From assembly GCA_005888075.1 (NCBI GenBank), contig VBKD01000004.1:1-23536 (forward strand): DNA of 23,536 bases, given 5' to 3'. Numbering within the stretch: position 1 is the first letter of the stretch; each line of letters starts with the position of its first letter. The notes below the pieces were generated by a model. The model worked only from the letters and a program-made list of their open reading frames with translations. It had not been told where the DNA came from and ran no database searches. The DNA comes from Chloroflexota bacterium (lineage in GTDB: Bacteria; Chloroflexota; Dormibacteria; Dormibacterales; Dormibacteraceae). Shown here piece after piece: positions 7,892 to 16,740 of the stretch. Made by a program: the position numbers and the translations under genes.

Positions 7892-8662
7892 ATGGGAAGA
7901 CTCGACGGCAAGGTCTGCATCATCACGGGCGCGGGTTCAGGCATAGGGCAGGCCAGCGCAAAGCTCTTCGCCCAGGAAGGCGCGCGTGTCGTGGTGGCGG
8001 ACCTCGACCTCGAGGCCGCCCAGGGCACAGTCGCAGAGATCGAGCGATCCGGCGGCCAGGCCTCGGCCGAGCAGGCGGATGTCACCGACGAGGCGCAGAC
8101 CGTCGTCCTGGCGCAGCGGGTGGTCGATCAACATAAGCGCATCGACGTGCTCTTCAACAACGCCGGCATCGCGGGCGTGGGCGATGTGATGGAGACGGAG
8201 CCCGCGCTGTTCGACCAGGTGATGCGGGTGAATGTGCGCGGCGTGTTCCTGATGAGCCGCGCCGCGGTGCCGCACATGATCAAGCAGGGCGCGGGATCGA
8301 TCATCAACATGTCATCCGGCATCGCCGAGATCGGTCTCGCGCGGCGAGTGTCGTATGCGGCTTCGAAGGGAGCTGTGCTGGCGATGACCAGGTCGATGCA
8401 GGTCGACCTGGCTCAGCACGGGATCCGCGTCAACGCGTTGCTTCCGGGAACGATCATGACGCCCTTCGTCGAGCGCTACCTCAAAGAGTCATACGAAGAC
8501 CCAGAGGTCGGCCTGGCCTCGATCCGAAAGCGCCAGCTGAGCAACGAGCTCGGCCGCCCCGAGGACGTCGCCCACGCCGCGCTTTTCCTTGCCTCGGACG
8601 AGTCGACGTTCGTGATGGCTTCGGGCCTCATCGTCGACGGGGGAATGACCGGCGCCAAGTAG
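7892..8662 (+). CDS. Short-chain dehydrogenase/reductase, probable 2-keto-3-deoxy-L-fuconate dehydrogenase
   Basis: A cytoplasmic NAD(P)-dependent oxidoreductase. The glycine-rich dinucleotide motif TGAGSGIG is near residue 12, NNAG near residue 90, the catalytic Ser is about 142 (NMSSG), and Tyr155/Lys159 form YAASK. The C-terminal IVDGGMT motif is typical. The 256-residue length fits classical SDRs. It is transcribed with the fucose transporter and dehydratase, so the likely step is oxidation of 2-keto-3-deoxy-L-fuconate to the 2,4-diketo acid. L-fucose dehydrogenase is the alternative, and would be interesting because the dedicated aldo/keto reductase looks broken. Family assignment is firm; the substrate is inferred. 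Confidence 0.9.
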   Translation: MGRLDGKVCIITGAGSGIGQASAKLFAQEGARVVVADLDLEAAQGTVAEIERSGGQASAEQADVTDEAQTVVLAQRVVDQHKRIDVLFNNAGIAGVGDVMETEPALFDQVMRVNVRGVFLMSRAAVPHMIKQGAGSIINMSSGIAEIGLARRVSYAASKGAVLAMTRSMQVDLAQHGIRVNALLPGTIMTPFVERYLKESYEDPEVGLASIRKRQLSNELGRPEDVAHAALFLASDESTFVMASGLIVDGGMTGAK

Positions 8663-8674
8663 GCTTCGATCGGC

Positions 8675-9676
8675 CTACCTCTGGAGCTCTTCTAGCAGGC
8701 GTGCCGCCTCGCGTGCGTTGGTCGTCCCGTAGTTCGAGAAGCAGTTGTTGTAGATCACGTGGGTCTGCTTGGTGGCCTTGGCGACCGAGGCGATCTTCGG
8801 CGTCCAGTCGGCCAGCTCGTCCTCGTCGTAGAGATAGCGAAAGCGTTCTGAGGGCGGTATGTCTTTCTTCTCCCAGTTTTCTTTGTTCCGGCCGTGGAAG
8901 CGAAACACCGCGAGCTCATCGGATGTGGGAACCACGACAGGTGGGACTGAGCTCTTGAAGCCCTGCGGCTCATCGACCGCGACATAGGGGATCTTGTGTT
9001 CCTGGAGGAACTTCACGGTTCGCTCTGCATTCTTCTCGTTGAACCAGCTGCCATGCCGGAACTCGACGGCGATCGGCAGGTCGAGGCGCTCGCGTGTCGC
9101 GAGGATCAGCTCCCGCGCCTCGTTGGAGGGGAAGACCCACTTGGGAAACTGGACAAAGACGGCACCCAGCTTGCCTGCGACGACCAGAGGCTCCAATGCC
9201 TCGCGAAACTGGCCATAAACATCGTCCAGCAGCTCCTGCGGCAGGTCCTTTCGGTATATGCGCTTTTTTTCGGTCAGCTCCGCCGGCAGTTGCTCCTTGA
9301 TGGCTTTCGGCAGCCGGCTGACCTCGGTTGGTTGCCCGGTCATCAGTGCGTGGGCCTTGATGTCGAAGACGAAATGTTTGGGCGTTCGCTCGACCCAGCT
9401 CTCAGCAGTGCGTTTGCTCGGCAGGGCGTAATACGTGGCATCGACCTCCACCACTGGAAACTGGGTCGAGTAGTAGCGCAGCCGTTCCTCGGCGCTGTTG
9501 GCGCCAGGGGGATAGAAGACCCCCGGCGCGGTCATGGTCGGGTCGGTCCAGCTGGCCGTGCCGAGAAGCGCCTCGCCTTTTCCGATGCGGATCGGCAAGC
9601 GGCCGGCATCGTCCGCCTCCTCGGCCCGGCGGCGGGCCTCCTCCACGCCAGGGTCGTGCGCGTCCGCTTTGGCCAC
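8675..9676 (-). CDS. DUF72 (YecE-like) family protein
   Basis: A TIM-barrel protein of unknown biochemical role. Visible family hallmarks are GTASWTD near the N-terminus, the YYSTQFPVVEVDATYYALPS strand, FDIKAHALMTG, GAVFVQFPKWV, IAVEFRHGSWF, and near the C-terminus FRFHGRN and HVIYNNCFSNYGTTNA. Length is about 330 residues, slightly more than many members because of a charged N-terminal extension and the inserted segment TEKKRIYRKDLPQELLDDVY. I prefer the GTG at 9676 because the earlier GTG at 9727 would add 17 residues of uncharacteristic sequence and almost reach the divergent gene. It converges on the fucose SDR with a 12-base gap and appears unrelated to that locus. Confidence 0.88.
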   Translation of the reverse strand: MAKADAHDPGVEEARRRAEEADDAGRLPIRIGKGEALLGTASWTDPTMTAPGVFYPPGANSAEERLRYYSTQFPVVEVDATYYALPSKRTAESWVERTPKHFVFDIKAHALMTGQPTEVSRLPKAIKEQLPAELTEKKRIYRKDLPQELLDDVYGQFREALEPLVVAGKLGAVFVQFPKWVFPSNEARELILATRERLDLPIAVEFRHGSWFNEKNAERTVKFLQEHKIPYVAVDEPQGFKSSVPPVVVPTSDELAVFRFHGRNKENWEKKDIPPSERFRYLYDEDELADWTPKIASVAKATKQTHVIYNNCFSNYGTTNAREAARLLEELQR

Positions 9677-9748
9677 CCGATCAACTATGGCAGCGCATGG
9701 CGCATCGGTTGTACGTTGGGAAACCACTGATCCAAGGAGGAACCACCA

Positions 9749-10063
9749 ATGGCAGATACCGACAGCAGAAAACTGTGGGAACGCTTTGATTCAGAGCTCA
9801 AGGAGCTGGCATCCGAGCTGCGGAGCCACTACGAAAGTGCCGGCGACGAGAAGAAAACCGCCGAGCTGAATCGATCTCTCGAGCAGTTGAGGCGAGCCGC
9901 CGACGCTGTGTTCGCTTCCCTCGAGACGACCACTCGCGATCCAGAGGTGAGGGCGAAGACCAAGCAGGCAGCGCGATCGTTCGGATCAGCCCTCGCTCAA
10001 TCGTTTCGCGAGCTGGGTGACGAGATCGACAAGGCGATCCGCAAACCCGCCGCCAAAGGGTAA
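9749..10063 (+). CDS. Small charged helical protein of unknown function
   Basis: 104 residues preceded by a strong ribosome-binding site, AAGGAGG at 9734-9740, nine bases before the ATG, so translation is well supported. The sequence is almost entirely predicted helix, rich in Glu, Lys, Arg and Ala, with heptad-like spacing in ELNRSLEQLRRAADAVFASL. The second half (TKQAARSFGSALAQSFREL) is amphipathic. There is no signal peptide or membrane segment. It may be a coiled-coil or nucleoid/stress-associated protein, but I do not recognise a named family. It is divergent from the DUF72 gene and may share its promoter region. Confidence 0.75.
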   Translation: MADTDSRKLWERFDSELKELASELRSHYESAGDEKKTAELNRSLEQLRRAADAVFASLETTTRDPEVRAKTKQAARSFGSALAQSFRELGDEIDKAIRKPAAKG

Positions 10064-10319
10064 ACCCGCCTCGTTGGGCCAGGCCGGTGCTCGCGCGTCC
10101 TCTAATTTGTGCGGCAGCTCTCGCCAATCCCAGGGCTGAACCTGGGCTTAAGAAGTGGCACTTTTGATCAGTAGGTTAATCACAATTACCCGGTTGGGTC
10201 AGGAATTGCCCCGGTCGCGCAAGAGCTGGCTCACCCATCGGTCACCTAGGCTCACTCGCGAGTCATTGGAGCGAAGAAAAACGATGCCGCTCCGTTGTGT
10301 GGCTTAGGCGAAAGGGAAA
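10064..10319. other. Intergenic region upstream of the diguanylate cyclase gene
   Basis: 256 bases without a convincing gene. It contains a short hairpin CCCAGG-GCTGAA-CCTGGG near 10129-10146, an AT-rich patch around 10163-10190, the palindrome ACTCGCGAGT at 10254-10263, and a GGAGCG...CGCTCC hairpin around 10268-10293. I could not match it to a known riboswitch and see no strong -35/-10 pair. It is long enough to form a structured 5' leader. Confidence 0.4.
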
Positions 10320-11528
10320 GTGAACGCTTTACGGGCTCGCAGCCGCTTTGTCTGGTCCGGGTTTGTCGGCGGAGGTATCGCGCTGACGGTGTGCCTTCTC
10401 GCGACGATCCCAGTGCTGGCGGGCGGAGGGCCGCACCTATTACCACCGCTACCGTTGCCGCCGCCGTCGGCTCCCGCTCTGCCACTCGCTTCCCCGAGCC
10501 TTCCACCTCTGCCGACGCTGCCGATACCAACCCCACCGAACTTGCTCCCCTCGAGCCCGCCGGTCCCATCGCCGCCCCTGTCCACGCCGCTTCCGACGCC
10601 CTCACTGCCGGTGTTGCTCAACCCGAGTCCGACACCATCCGGCGCTGGGATGCCGACACCATCAGGCTCACCATCCATCTCTCCTGCCGCGCCGGGCGCT
10701 GTGAATGGCAAGCCCCCCTCTGGAGCAGCCGGCGGCGGGCCTGGAGCTGGGGGGCGGCCGGGCGGCGGGATACCGATTCCGTTCACCGGGTTGGTCGCCT
10801 CGCCTCTCGATGTCGCCTTGCTGTCCGCGCTGGCCGTCCTGCCGCTGCTCGGCGGAATCTGGGTGCTGGTGTTCGGCCGCGCTTGGTCTGAGGCTCGACG
10901 CTCGCGCGAGGCGCAGATCAGGCTCGCCATCGCCAACGAGCTGGGCTTGAGGCCGCGCGAGCTCGTCTCGTTGAGCACCGGGGCGCTGTTCAAGATCCGC
11001 GAGGAGGCTGCATTCGATGAGCTGACCGGGGTGCTCAGGCGCGCCGCCGGGATGTCCGCCCTGGATCGGGAGATCGCCCGCGCCCGCCGGCAGAGATCAG
11101 CGCTCAGTGTTGCTTTTGTCGATGTTGATGGCCTCAAACGGGCCAATGACCAGCGTGGTCACAAGGCTGGCGACGAGCTCTTGAAAGGCCTGTCATCGGC
11201 CCTCAAAAACGGCTTGCGAGGTCAGGACCTTGTCGCCCGTTACGGCGGTGATGAATTCGTCTGCGTGCTGCCCGACACCGCGGCGGATGCCGCAAGGGCC
11301 AAGCTGGGCTCGATTCAGGCGAAGGCCGGCAAGGCCGGCGTGGGTTTCAGCTTCGGAGTAGCCCAGCTCGAAGGATCCGAGGACCTGGTCAGCTTGCTGG
11401 GTCGCGCCGACCGGGAGATGTACACGGCCAAAGCGCGTCGAGGCACCGCGCCACAGCTGAGGATCGAGCCACCCGCCCCATTGCCGAGCTTCCGGCCAGA
11501 GTCGCCCGACTTGAACGTAGGGGCTTGA
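10320..11528 (+). CDS. Membrane diguanylate cyclase (GGDEF) with a proline-rich extracytoplasmic segment
   Basis: Makes cyclic di-GMP from two GTP at the inner face of the membrane. A first membrane helix lies at about residues 12-35. A Pro/Ser/Leu-rich stretch of about 110 residues follows, then a Gly-rich linker, a second helix (VALLSALAVLPLLGGIWVLV) and a linker helix before the cyclase domain, at about 230-375. The active site RYGGDEFVCVLP places GGDEF at 309-313. The product-binding I-site RGQD is at 300-303, exactly five residues ahead, so feedback inhibition is expected. VDVDGLKRANDQRGHKAGDE matches the metal/GTP region. The GTG start follows AAAGGGAAA. The external segment has no recognised sensor fold and may span the cell wall. 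Confidence 0.9.
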   Translation: MNALRARSRFVWSGFVGGGIALTVCLLATIPVLAGGGPHLLPPLPLPPPSAPALPLASPSLPPLPTLPIPTPPNLLPSSPPVPSPPLSTPLPTPSLPVLLNPSPTPSGAGMPTPSGSPSISPAAPGAVNGKPPSGAAGGGPGAGGRPGGGIPIPFTGLVASPLDVALLSALAVLPLLGGIWVLVFGRAWSEARRSREAQIRLAIANELGLRPRELVSLSTGALFKIREEAAFDELTGVLRRAAGMSALDREIARARRQRSALSVAFVDVDGLKRANDQRGHKAGDELLKGLSSALKNGLRGQDLVARYGGDEFVCVLPDTAADAARAKLGSIQAKAGKAGVGFSFGVAQLEGSEDLVSLLGRADREMYTAKARRGTAPQLRIEPPAPLPSFRPESPDLNVGA

Positions 11529-11553
11529 CAAAGGAGAGAATTCCGTGTTTAGT
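11525..11553 (+). promoter_or_regulatory. Promoter of the hybrid kinase unit
   Basis: TTGACA at 11525-11530 includes the stop codon of the cyclase gene. After a 17-base spacer comes TTTAGT at 11548-11553 (four of six consensus bases). The predicted start site is near 11560, so the kinase unit can be transcribed independently of the cyclase. Confidence 0.55.
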
Positions 11554-11561
11554 GGATCTGT

Positions 11562-11576
11562 ACCCGACAATCGGGT
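11562..11576 (+). promoter_or_regulatory. Palindrome just downstream of the kinase promoter
   Basis: ACCCGA-CAA-TCGGGT is a perfect 6-base inverted repeat with a three-base centre, starting about two bases after the predicted transcription start. An A-rich run follows rather than a T-run, so it is not a plus-strand terminator. A repressor operator is the simplest reading. Confidence 0.45.
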
Positions 11577-11612
11577 GTAAAAATGTTAAGAAGGGGGCTC
11601 GGGGAATCTTCG

Positions 11613-11719
11613 ATGCAGGCGACAGCCACCGTGCCAGTCAATGCCTCGCCGAGCCCATCTCCTCCCGCCCCGGCCGGCGGCGCCCCTCGCCGGCCCGGGG
11701 CACCTTTTGATCAGGTGAG

Positions 11720-11723
<4 letters not shown>
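11613..11723 (+). CDS. 36-residue proline-rich ORF, translationally coupled to the kinase
   Basis: The ORF starts at ATG 11613 and ends with a TGA that overlaps the kinase ATG by four bases. GGGG at 11601-11604 could serve as its ribosome-binding site. The product begins MQATATVPVNASPSPSPPAP and continues with Gly/Pro/Arg-rich sequence. It has no membrane segment. It is either a short leader peptide that tunes kinase translation, a tiny functional protein, or a chance open frame in GC-rich DNA. The exact start/stop overlap, a habit seen at many junctions in this window, is the main support. Confidence 0.4.
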
Positions 11724-13965
<2,242 letters not shown>

Positions 13966-13987
<22 letters not shown>

Positions 13988-14214
13988 TGCCCGAGGTCAC
14001 CGGATTTGATGTCGTCGAGGCGCTTCGCTCCAATGAGGCCACGCGGGACACCCCGATCATGATCCTGACGGCTATGAATCTGACCGAGGCCGAGAAGCAG
14101 CACCTCAACGGACGAGTGTCGGACATCTTGAGTCGCGGCACGGTCGGGGCGTCAGACATCGTCGGCCTGCTCAGACGGGTGATCGCCAACCACAACGGGG
14201 TCACTCATCACTGA
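13966..14214 (+). pseudogene. Displaced C-terminal part of the second receiver domain
   Basis: In the next frame the sequence LVLLDLMMPEVTGFDVVEAL resumes a receiver domain at its phosphoacceptor Asp (codon 13978-13980), followed by TPIMILTAM with the conserved Thr/Ala region. It then reads to TGA at 14212. In a normal receiver about 44 residues separate the acidic pair (VDD at 13955-13963) from this Asp. Here only 17 bases do, so about 115 bases are missing and the frame has shifted. The usual conserved Lys is not obvious in this fragment. With no ribosome-binding site it is unlikely to be made alone. Confidence 0.8.
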
Positions 14215-14224
14215 CCTCGAGTCT

Positions 14225-14971
14225 CTAGCGCAAGAACGCACCGAGGCGAAAATCAAATAGATCGGGATGCGTCTTGAGGGCTTTCAGAATGGTCTGGCCG
14301 TCGAACTCGCGGACGTCGTACTGGCAGACCACGACCACGGGATACCGGCGAACCATCACCTCGAAGGCTTCTTCGTAACGCATCATCTCCGTATCTGACG
14401 AGAACATCTTTCGCTCGCACACCATCTCTCCAACGATTCGGATGACGGTGGGGCCGTTACTCAGGGCGCGGGCGAAGTATTGCTCCCAGTGTTCGAGGGC
14501 TTCCGCGCTGGTGCCGCCGCCGATCGTCCCGGTTCTGAGCTGCCCGTTTTCGACCGCCGATCTGGGATCGATTCCGGGCTCCTTGCCTAGAGCGTCCAGG
14601 TAGCGTTCCAGGATTTCGTTGTCGGCGACGAGAGAACACGGCTGCCCAGCTCGCAAGCCGCCGGCAAGAAAAGGAACGGTCATCCGCAGCGCGCTTGCGT
14701 CATCGCTGTGGAGAGTCGCCAGGTGGCTTGGAACCGGGACCCTCGCGCCGCCCAGGTTGATGGGGCCCGCGCCATCGGGCAGAGGACCCGCCTGACCGCC
14801 GGCGTCCCGGTTCAGGAATCGAAGGAGATCCGATTCGCTGAAACGCCGCTCGCGACGCCCGCCGACTCGACGACTCATGAGCTGCCCGGCATCGCTCCAC
14901 CGCCGGATGGATCCCTCGCTCACGCGAAGGAATCGGGCGTCTTCCGCCGTGTTGAGCAATTTGGCGCTCAT
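14225..14971 (-). CDS. MerR-like helix-turn-helix plus MEDS sensory domain regulator
   Basis: 248 residues. The N-terminal 60 form a MerR/excisionase-type DNA-binding domain (LNTAEDARFLRVSEGSIRRW, then GRRERRFSESDLLRFL). The remainder matches the MEDS domain (methanogen/methylotroph, DcmR sensory): HLATLHSDDASALRMTVPFL, GGLRAGQPCSLVADNE, RIVGEMVCERKMF and VVVCQYDVREFDG...LKTHP. MEDS domains are related to the KaiC fold and are thought to sense small molecules; the ligand here is unknown. The ATG at 14971 fits the start of the DNA-binding domain; open frame upstream of it is not coding-like. It is divergent from the LuxR-type regulator with 69 bases between starts, and converges on the kinase gene. 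Confidence 0.83.
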   Translation of the reverse strand: MSAKLLNTAEDARFLRVSEGSIRRWSDAGQLMSRRVGGRRERRFSESDLLRFLNRDAGGQAGPLPDGAGPINLGGARVPVPSHLATLHSDDASALRMTVPFLAGGLRAGQPCSLVADNEILERYLDALGKEPGIDPRSAVENGQLRTGTIGGGTSAEALEHWEQYFARALSNGPTVIRIVGEMVCERKMFSSDTEMMRYEEAFEVMVRRYPVVVVCQYDVREFDGQTILKALKTHPDLFDFRLGAFLR

Positions 14972-14996
14972 TACACTTTGCTCACGTCTCCGCGAA

Positions 14997-15011
14997 CAAT
15001 GTACATCATTG
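14997..15011. promoter_or_regulatory. Inverted repeat between two divergent regulator genes
   Basis: CAATG-TACAT-CATTG has perfect 5-base arms around TACAT and includes the hexamer TGTACA. It sits in the AT-rich middle of the 69-base divergent intergenic region, directly before a possible plus-strand -10 (TAGTAT, 15014-15019). It is a candidate shared operator for either regulator. Confidence 0.45.
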
Positions 15012-15040
15012 AGTAGTATCATCGACCTTGGAGAGGGGCT

Positions 15041-16387
15041 TTGAGTGAGGCAGTCTTCGTGAGCTACGTCCCGACCGCTGACGATCCGATGAATGAGGAT
15101 CGCATCGTCGGGGAGGTCTTCGACCAGCTCGCCAATTCGCGTCCTGAAGTCGGGGCGATCCTCAACACCCTCGTAAGCACGCTGAGCAGGCTCAGGCGAG
15201 GCACGTGGGTCGGGTCGTTGATGAACCGGGACCCGAGGACCTCGATGATGGTGGCGGCCGACGCAGGTGAACCGGCCATGGCCGAGTTCGTGCGCCAGGC
15301 GCTCGCGGCGCTGAGCTCTCCGCAAGCGGTGCGAACGACCGGGCTTTCGGGGCGCGTGATCGAGTCAGGGCAGGCCCTGCTGGTTCCCCAGGCTTCATCG
15401 GAAGAGTTTTTGGGCCTGCTCACCCCAGCGGCGCGAGAGTGGGTCGGTGGACACCTTCCCCTGCCGATTGACTCCATCGGTGTACTGATCGCGCCGATGC
15501 GCGCCCGAGGCGCGACGGTGGGCACCATTGCGTTGTTCGAGAGAAACGCTCCCGGTCCGCTCACCCAAAACGACGTCGAATGGGTGCAGGCCGTGGCCGA
15601 TCGGGCGGCGGTTGCCATTGAGAACGCTCAGCTTTATGAGGACGCTGTCAAGCGACTCGACTGGCTCAGCTCGCTGCAGAGCCTGACCCGGGCGATCGCC
15701 GCCAGCTCAGACCTCCAGTTCACTCTGAAAGTCATCCTCGACCAGGTGACCTCAAGGCTCGCGGTCGATGCCGCGGATGTACTCCTTTTCGATGAGACCG
15801 ACCACACCCTTTATGTGGTCGCCAGCGCCGGTTTCCTGTCGACCTCGATGCCCGACTACAGGCTTGCTCTGGACGACGGTCTGCCTGGCCGCGCCATCAC
15901 CAGCCGGCGTGTGGAAATGTTCAACGCGGTCGATCCATCTGTCCACGCCCAGCGGCGTTCGCTGTTCGCCCGTGAAGGGTTCAAGGCATATGGTGCGGTG
16001 CCCCTGGTCGTACAGGGCCGGCCGGTCGGCGCGCTCGAGCTGTTTCATCGGTCCGAGCTCGATGCTTACCAGGAATGGCTGGCGTTCCTGGACGCGATCG
16101 GCAGCGTCGCTGCGATCGCCATCGACAACTCCAGGCTGAACGATCGGCGACAGGCGCCGGCCGGAGCGATCCGCGGACGAGTGGGTCTTCGGGCCCCTGA
16201 CATGACCCCGACCGAAAGAAAGATCCTCGGTTTGCTCGTCGAAGGCCAGACGAACCGGGAAATTTCCCCCCAGGTGCACTTGAGCCAGAACACGGTCAAG
16301 TTCCACGTGCGCCAGCTGCTCCAGAAGGCGGGCGCCACAAACCGCACGGAGCTGGCGCGCAAAGCCACCCAGGAAGGATGGCTCTAA
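15041..16387 (+). CDS. Two-GAF-domain LuxR/NarL-type transcriptional regulator
   Basis: 448 residues. Two GAF sensory domains occupy about 40-200 (ending DRAAVAIENAQLYEDAVKRL) and 205-370 (ending IGSVAAIAIDNSRLND). Each closes with the typical amphipathic helix. The C-terminal 60 residues from about 388 are a LuxR-type helix-turn-helix: MTPTERKILGLLVEGQTNRE, then LSQNTVKFHVRQLLQKAGA. There is no receiver domain, so control is likely by ligand or redox sensing in the GAF domains. The TTG start follows GGAGAGGGG; an ATG at 15091 is an alternative. It is divergent from the MEDS regulator and lies just before the acetate-symporter operon, which it might control. Confidence 0.88.
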   Translation: MSEAVFVSYVPTADDPMNEDRIVGEVFDQLANSRPEVGAILNTLVSTLSRLRRGTWVGSLMNRDPRTSMMVAADAGEPAMAEFVRQALAALSSPQAVRTTGLSGRVIESGQALLVPQASSEEFLGLLTPAAREWVGGHLPLPIDSIGVLIAPMRARGATVGTIALFERNAPGPLTQNDVEWVQAVADRAAVAIENAQLYEDAVKRLDWLSSLQSLTRAIAASSDLQFTLKVILDQVTSRLAVDAADVLLFDETDHTLYVVASAGFLSTSMPDYRLALDDGLPGRAITSRRVEMFNAVDPSVHAQRRSLFAREGFKAYGAVPLVVQGRPVGALELFHRSELDAYQEWLAFLDAIGSVAAIAIDNSRLNDRRQAPAGAIRGRVGLRAPDMTPTERKILGLLVEGQTNREISPQVHLSQNTVKFHVRQLLQKAGATNRTELARKATQEGWL

Positions 16388-16399
16388 GACTCTGAGCGA

Positions 16400-16684
16400 C
16401 TAGCTCTTGGGCTTGTCGGCCGGAGTGGTCGCGTCGCGGCGTTCGTAGCGCCCTGTATAGAGGATGACGGCGAGGGCGAGGATGAAGGTGGGGCCGACGA
16501 TGGTGCCCCTCGGAACCCCGACGAGCACGAGCACGGTCGCCAGCGCGGCCAGGATCAGCATCAGCGCACCGGCCACGAGCGGCGGACGGGTGTGCCGGCG
16601 GCGCCAGGACCGATACATCATCGCCGCTGACAGCACGCACGCCAGGTCCAGGGCTCCGACCGAGAGCATGTCCTGGCTCGTCAT
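16400..16684 (-). CDS. Small membrane protein downstream of the acetate-type symporter
   Basis: About 94 residues with an N-terminal helix (LSVGALDLACVLSAAMMY), a basic loop (RSWRRRHTRPP), then hydrophobic stretches VAGALMLILAALATVLVLVG and TIVGPTFILALAVILYTG, and a charged tail. No known family is recognised. Small membrane proteins next to ActP-like symporters are common, so an accessory role is plausible. The ATG at 16684 or the GTG immediately before it could be the start; the ribosome-binding site is weak (AGG five bases away). A strong hairpin terminator separates it from the symporter gene, so its expression may depend on read-through or on a promoter near TATAGG. Confidence 0.65.
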   Translation of the reverse strand: MTSQDMLSVGALDLACVLSAAMMYRSWRRRHTRPPLVAGALMLILAALATVLVLVGVPRGTIVGPTFILALAVILYTGRYERRDATTPADKPKS

Positions 16685-16701
16685 CACTGCCTATAAGGAA
16701 A

Positions 16702-16723
16702 GGGGGCGCCCAACGGCGCCCCC
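16702..16723 (-). terminator. Rho-independent terminator after the symporter gene
   Basis: GGGGGCGCC and GGCGCCCCC form a perfect 9-base stem with a 4-base loop. On the minus strand it is followed by TTTCCTTAT, a partial T-tract. It lies 18 bases past the symporter stop codon. Confidence 0.8.
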
Positions 16724-16740
16724 GAAGCCACCTTGTCTGA

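Noticed and set aside
8917..8926. CATCGGATGT as another fucose-regulator operator
   Set aside because: It lies inside the DUF72 coding region away from any promoter; it shows that the core motif can occur by chance.
10163..10174. CTTTTGATCAG repeated near 11703-11714
   Set aside because: An 11-base match without symmetry of position or shared promoter context is within chance expectation.
10174..10184. GGTTAATCACA here and GGTTAATCATA at 18937-18947 as a shared regulatory element
   Set aside because: Only ten of eleven bases match, and many 10-11 base matches are expected by chance in 23 kb. The second copy simply overlaps an AT-rich -10 region.
10064..10319. A riboswitch (for example cyclic di-GMP responsive) in the leader of the cyclase gene
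   Set aside because: Several hairpins are present but I could not find the conserved core of any riboswitch class I know.
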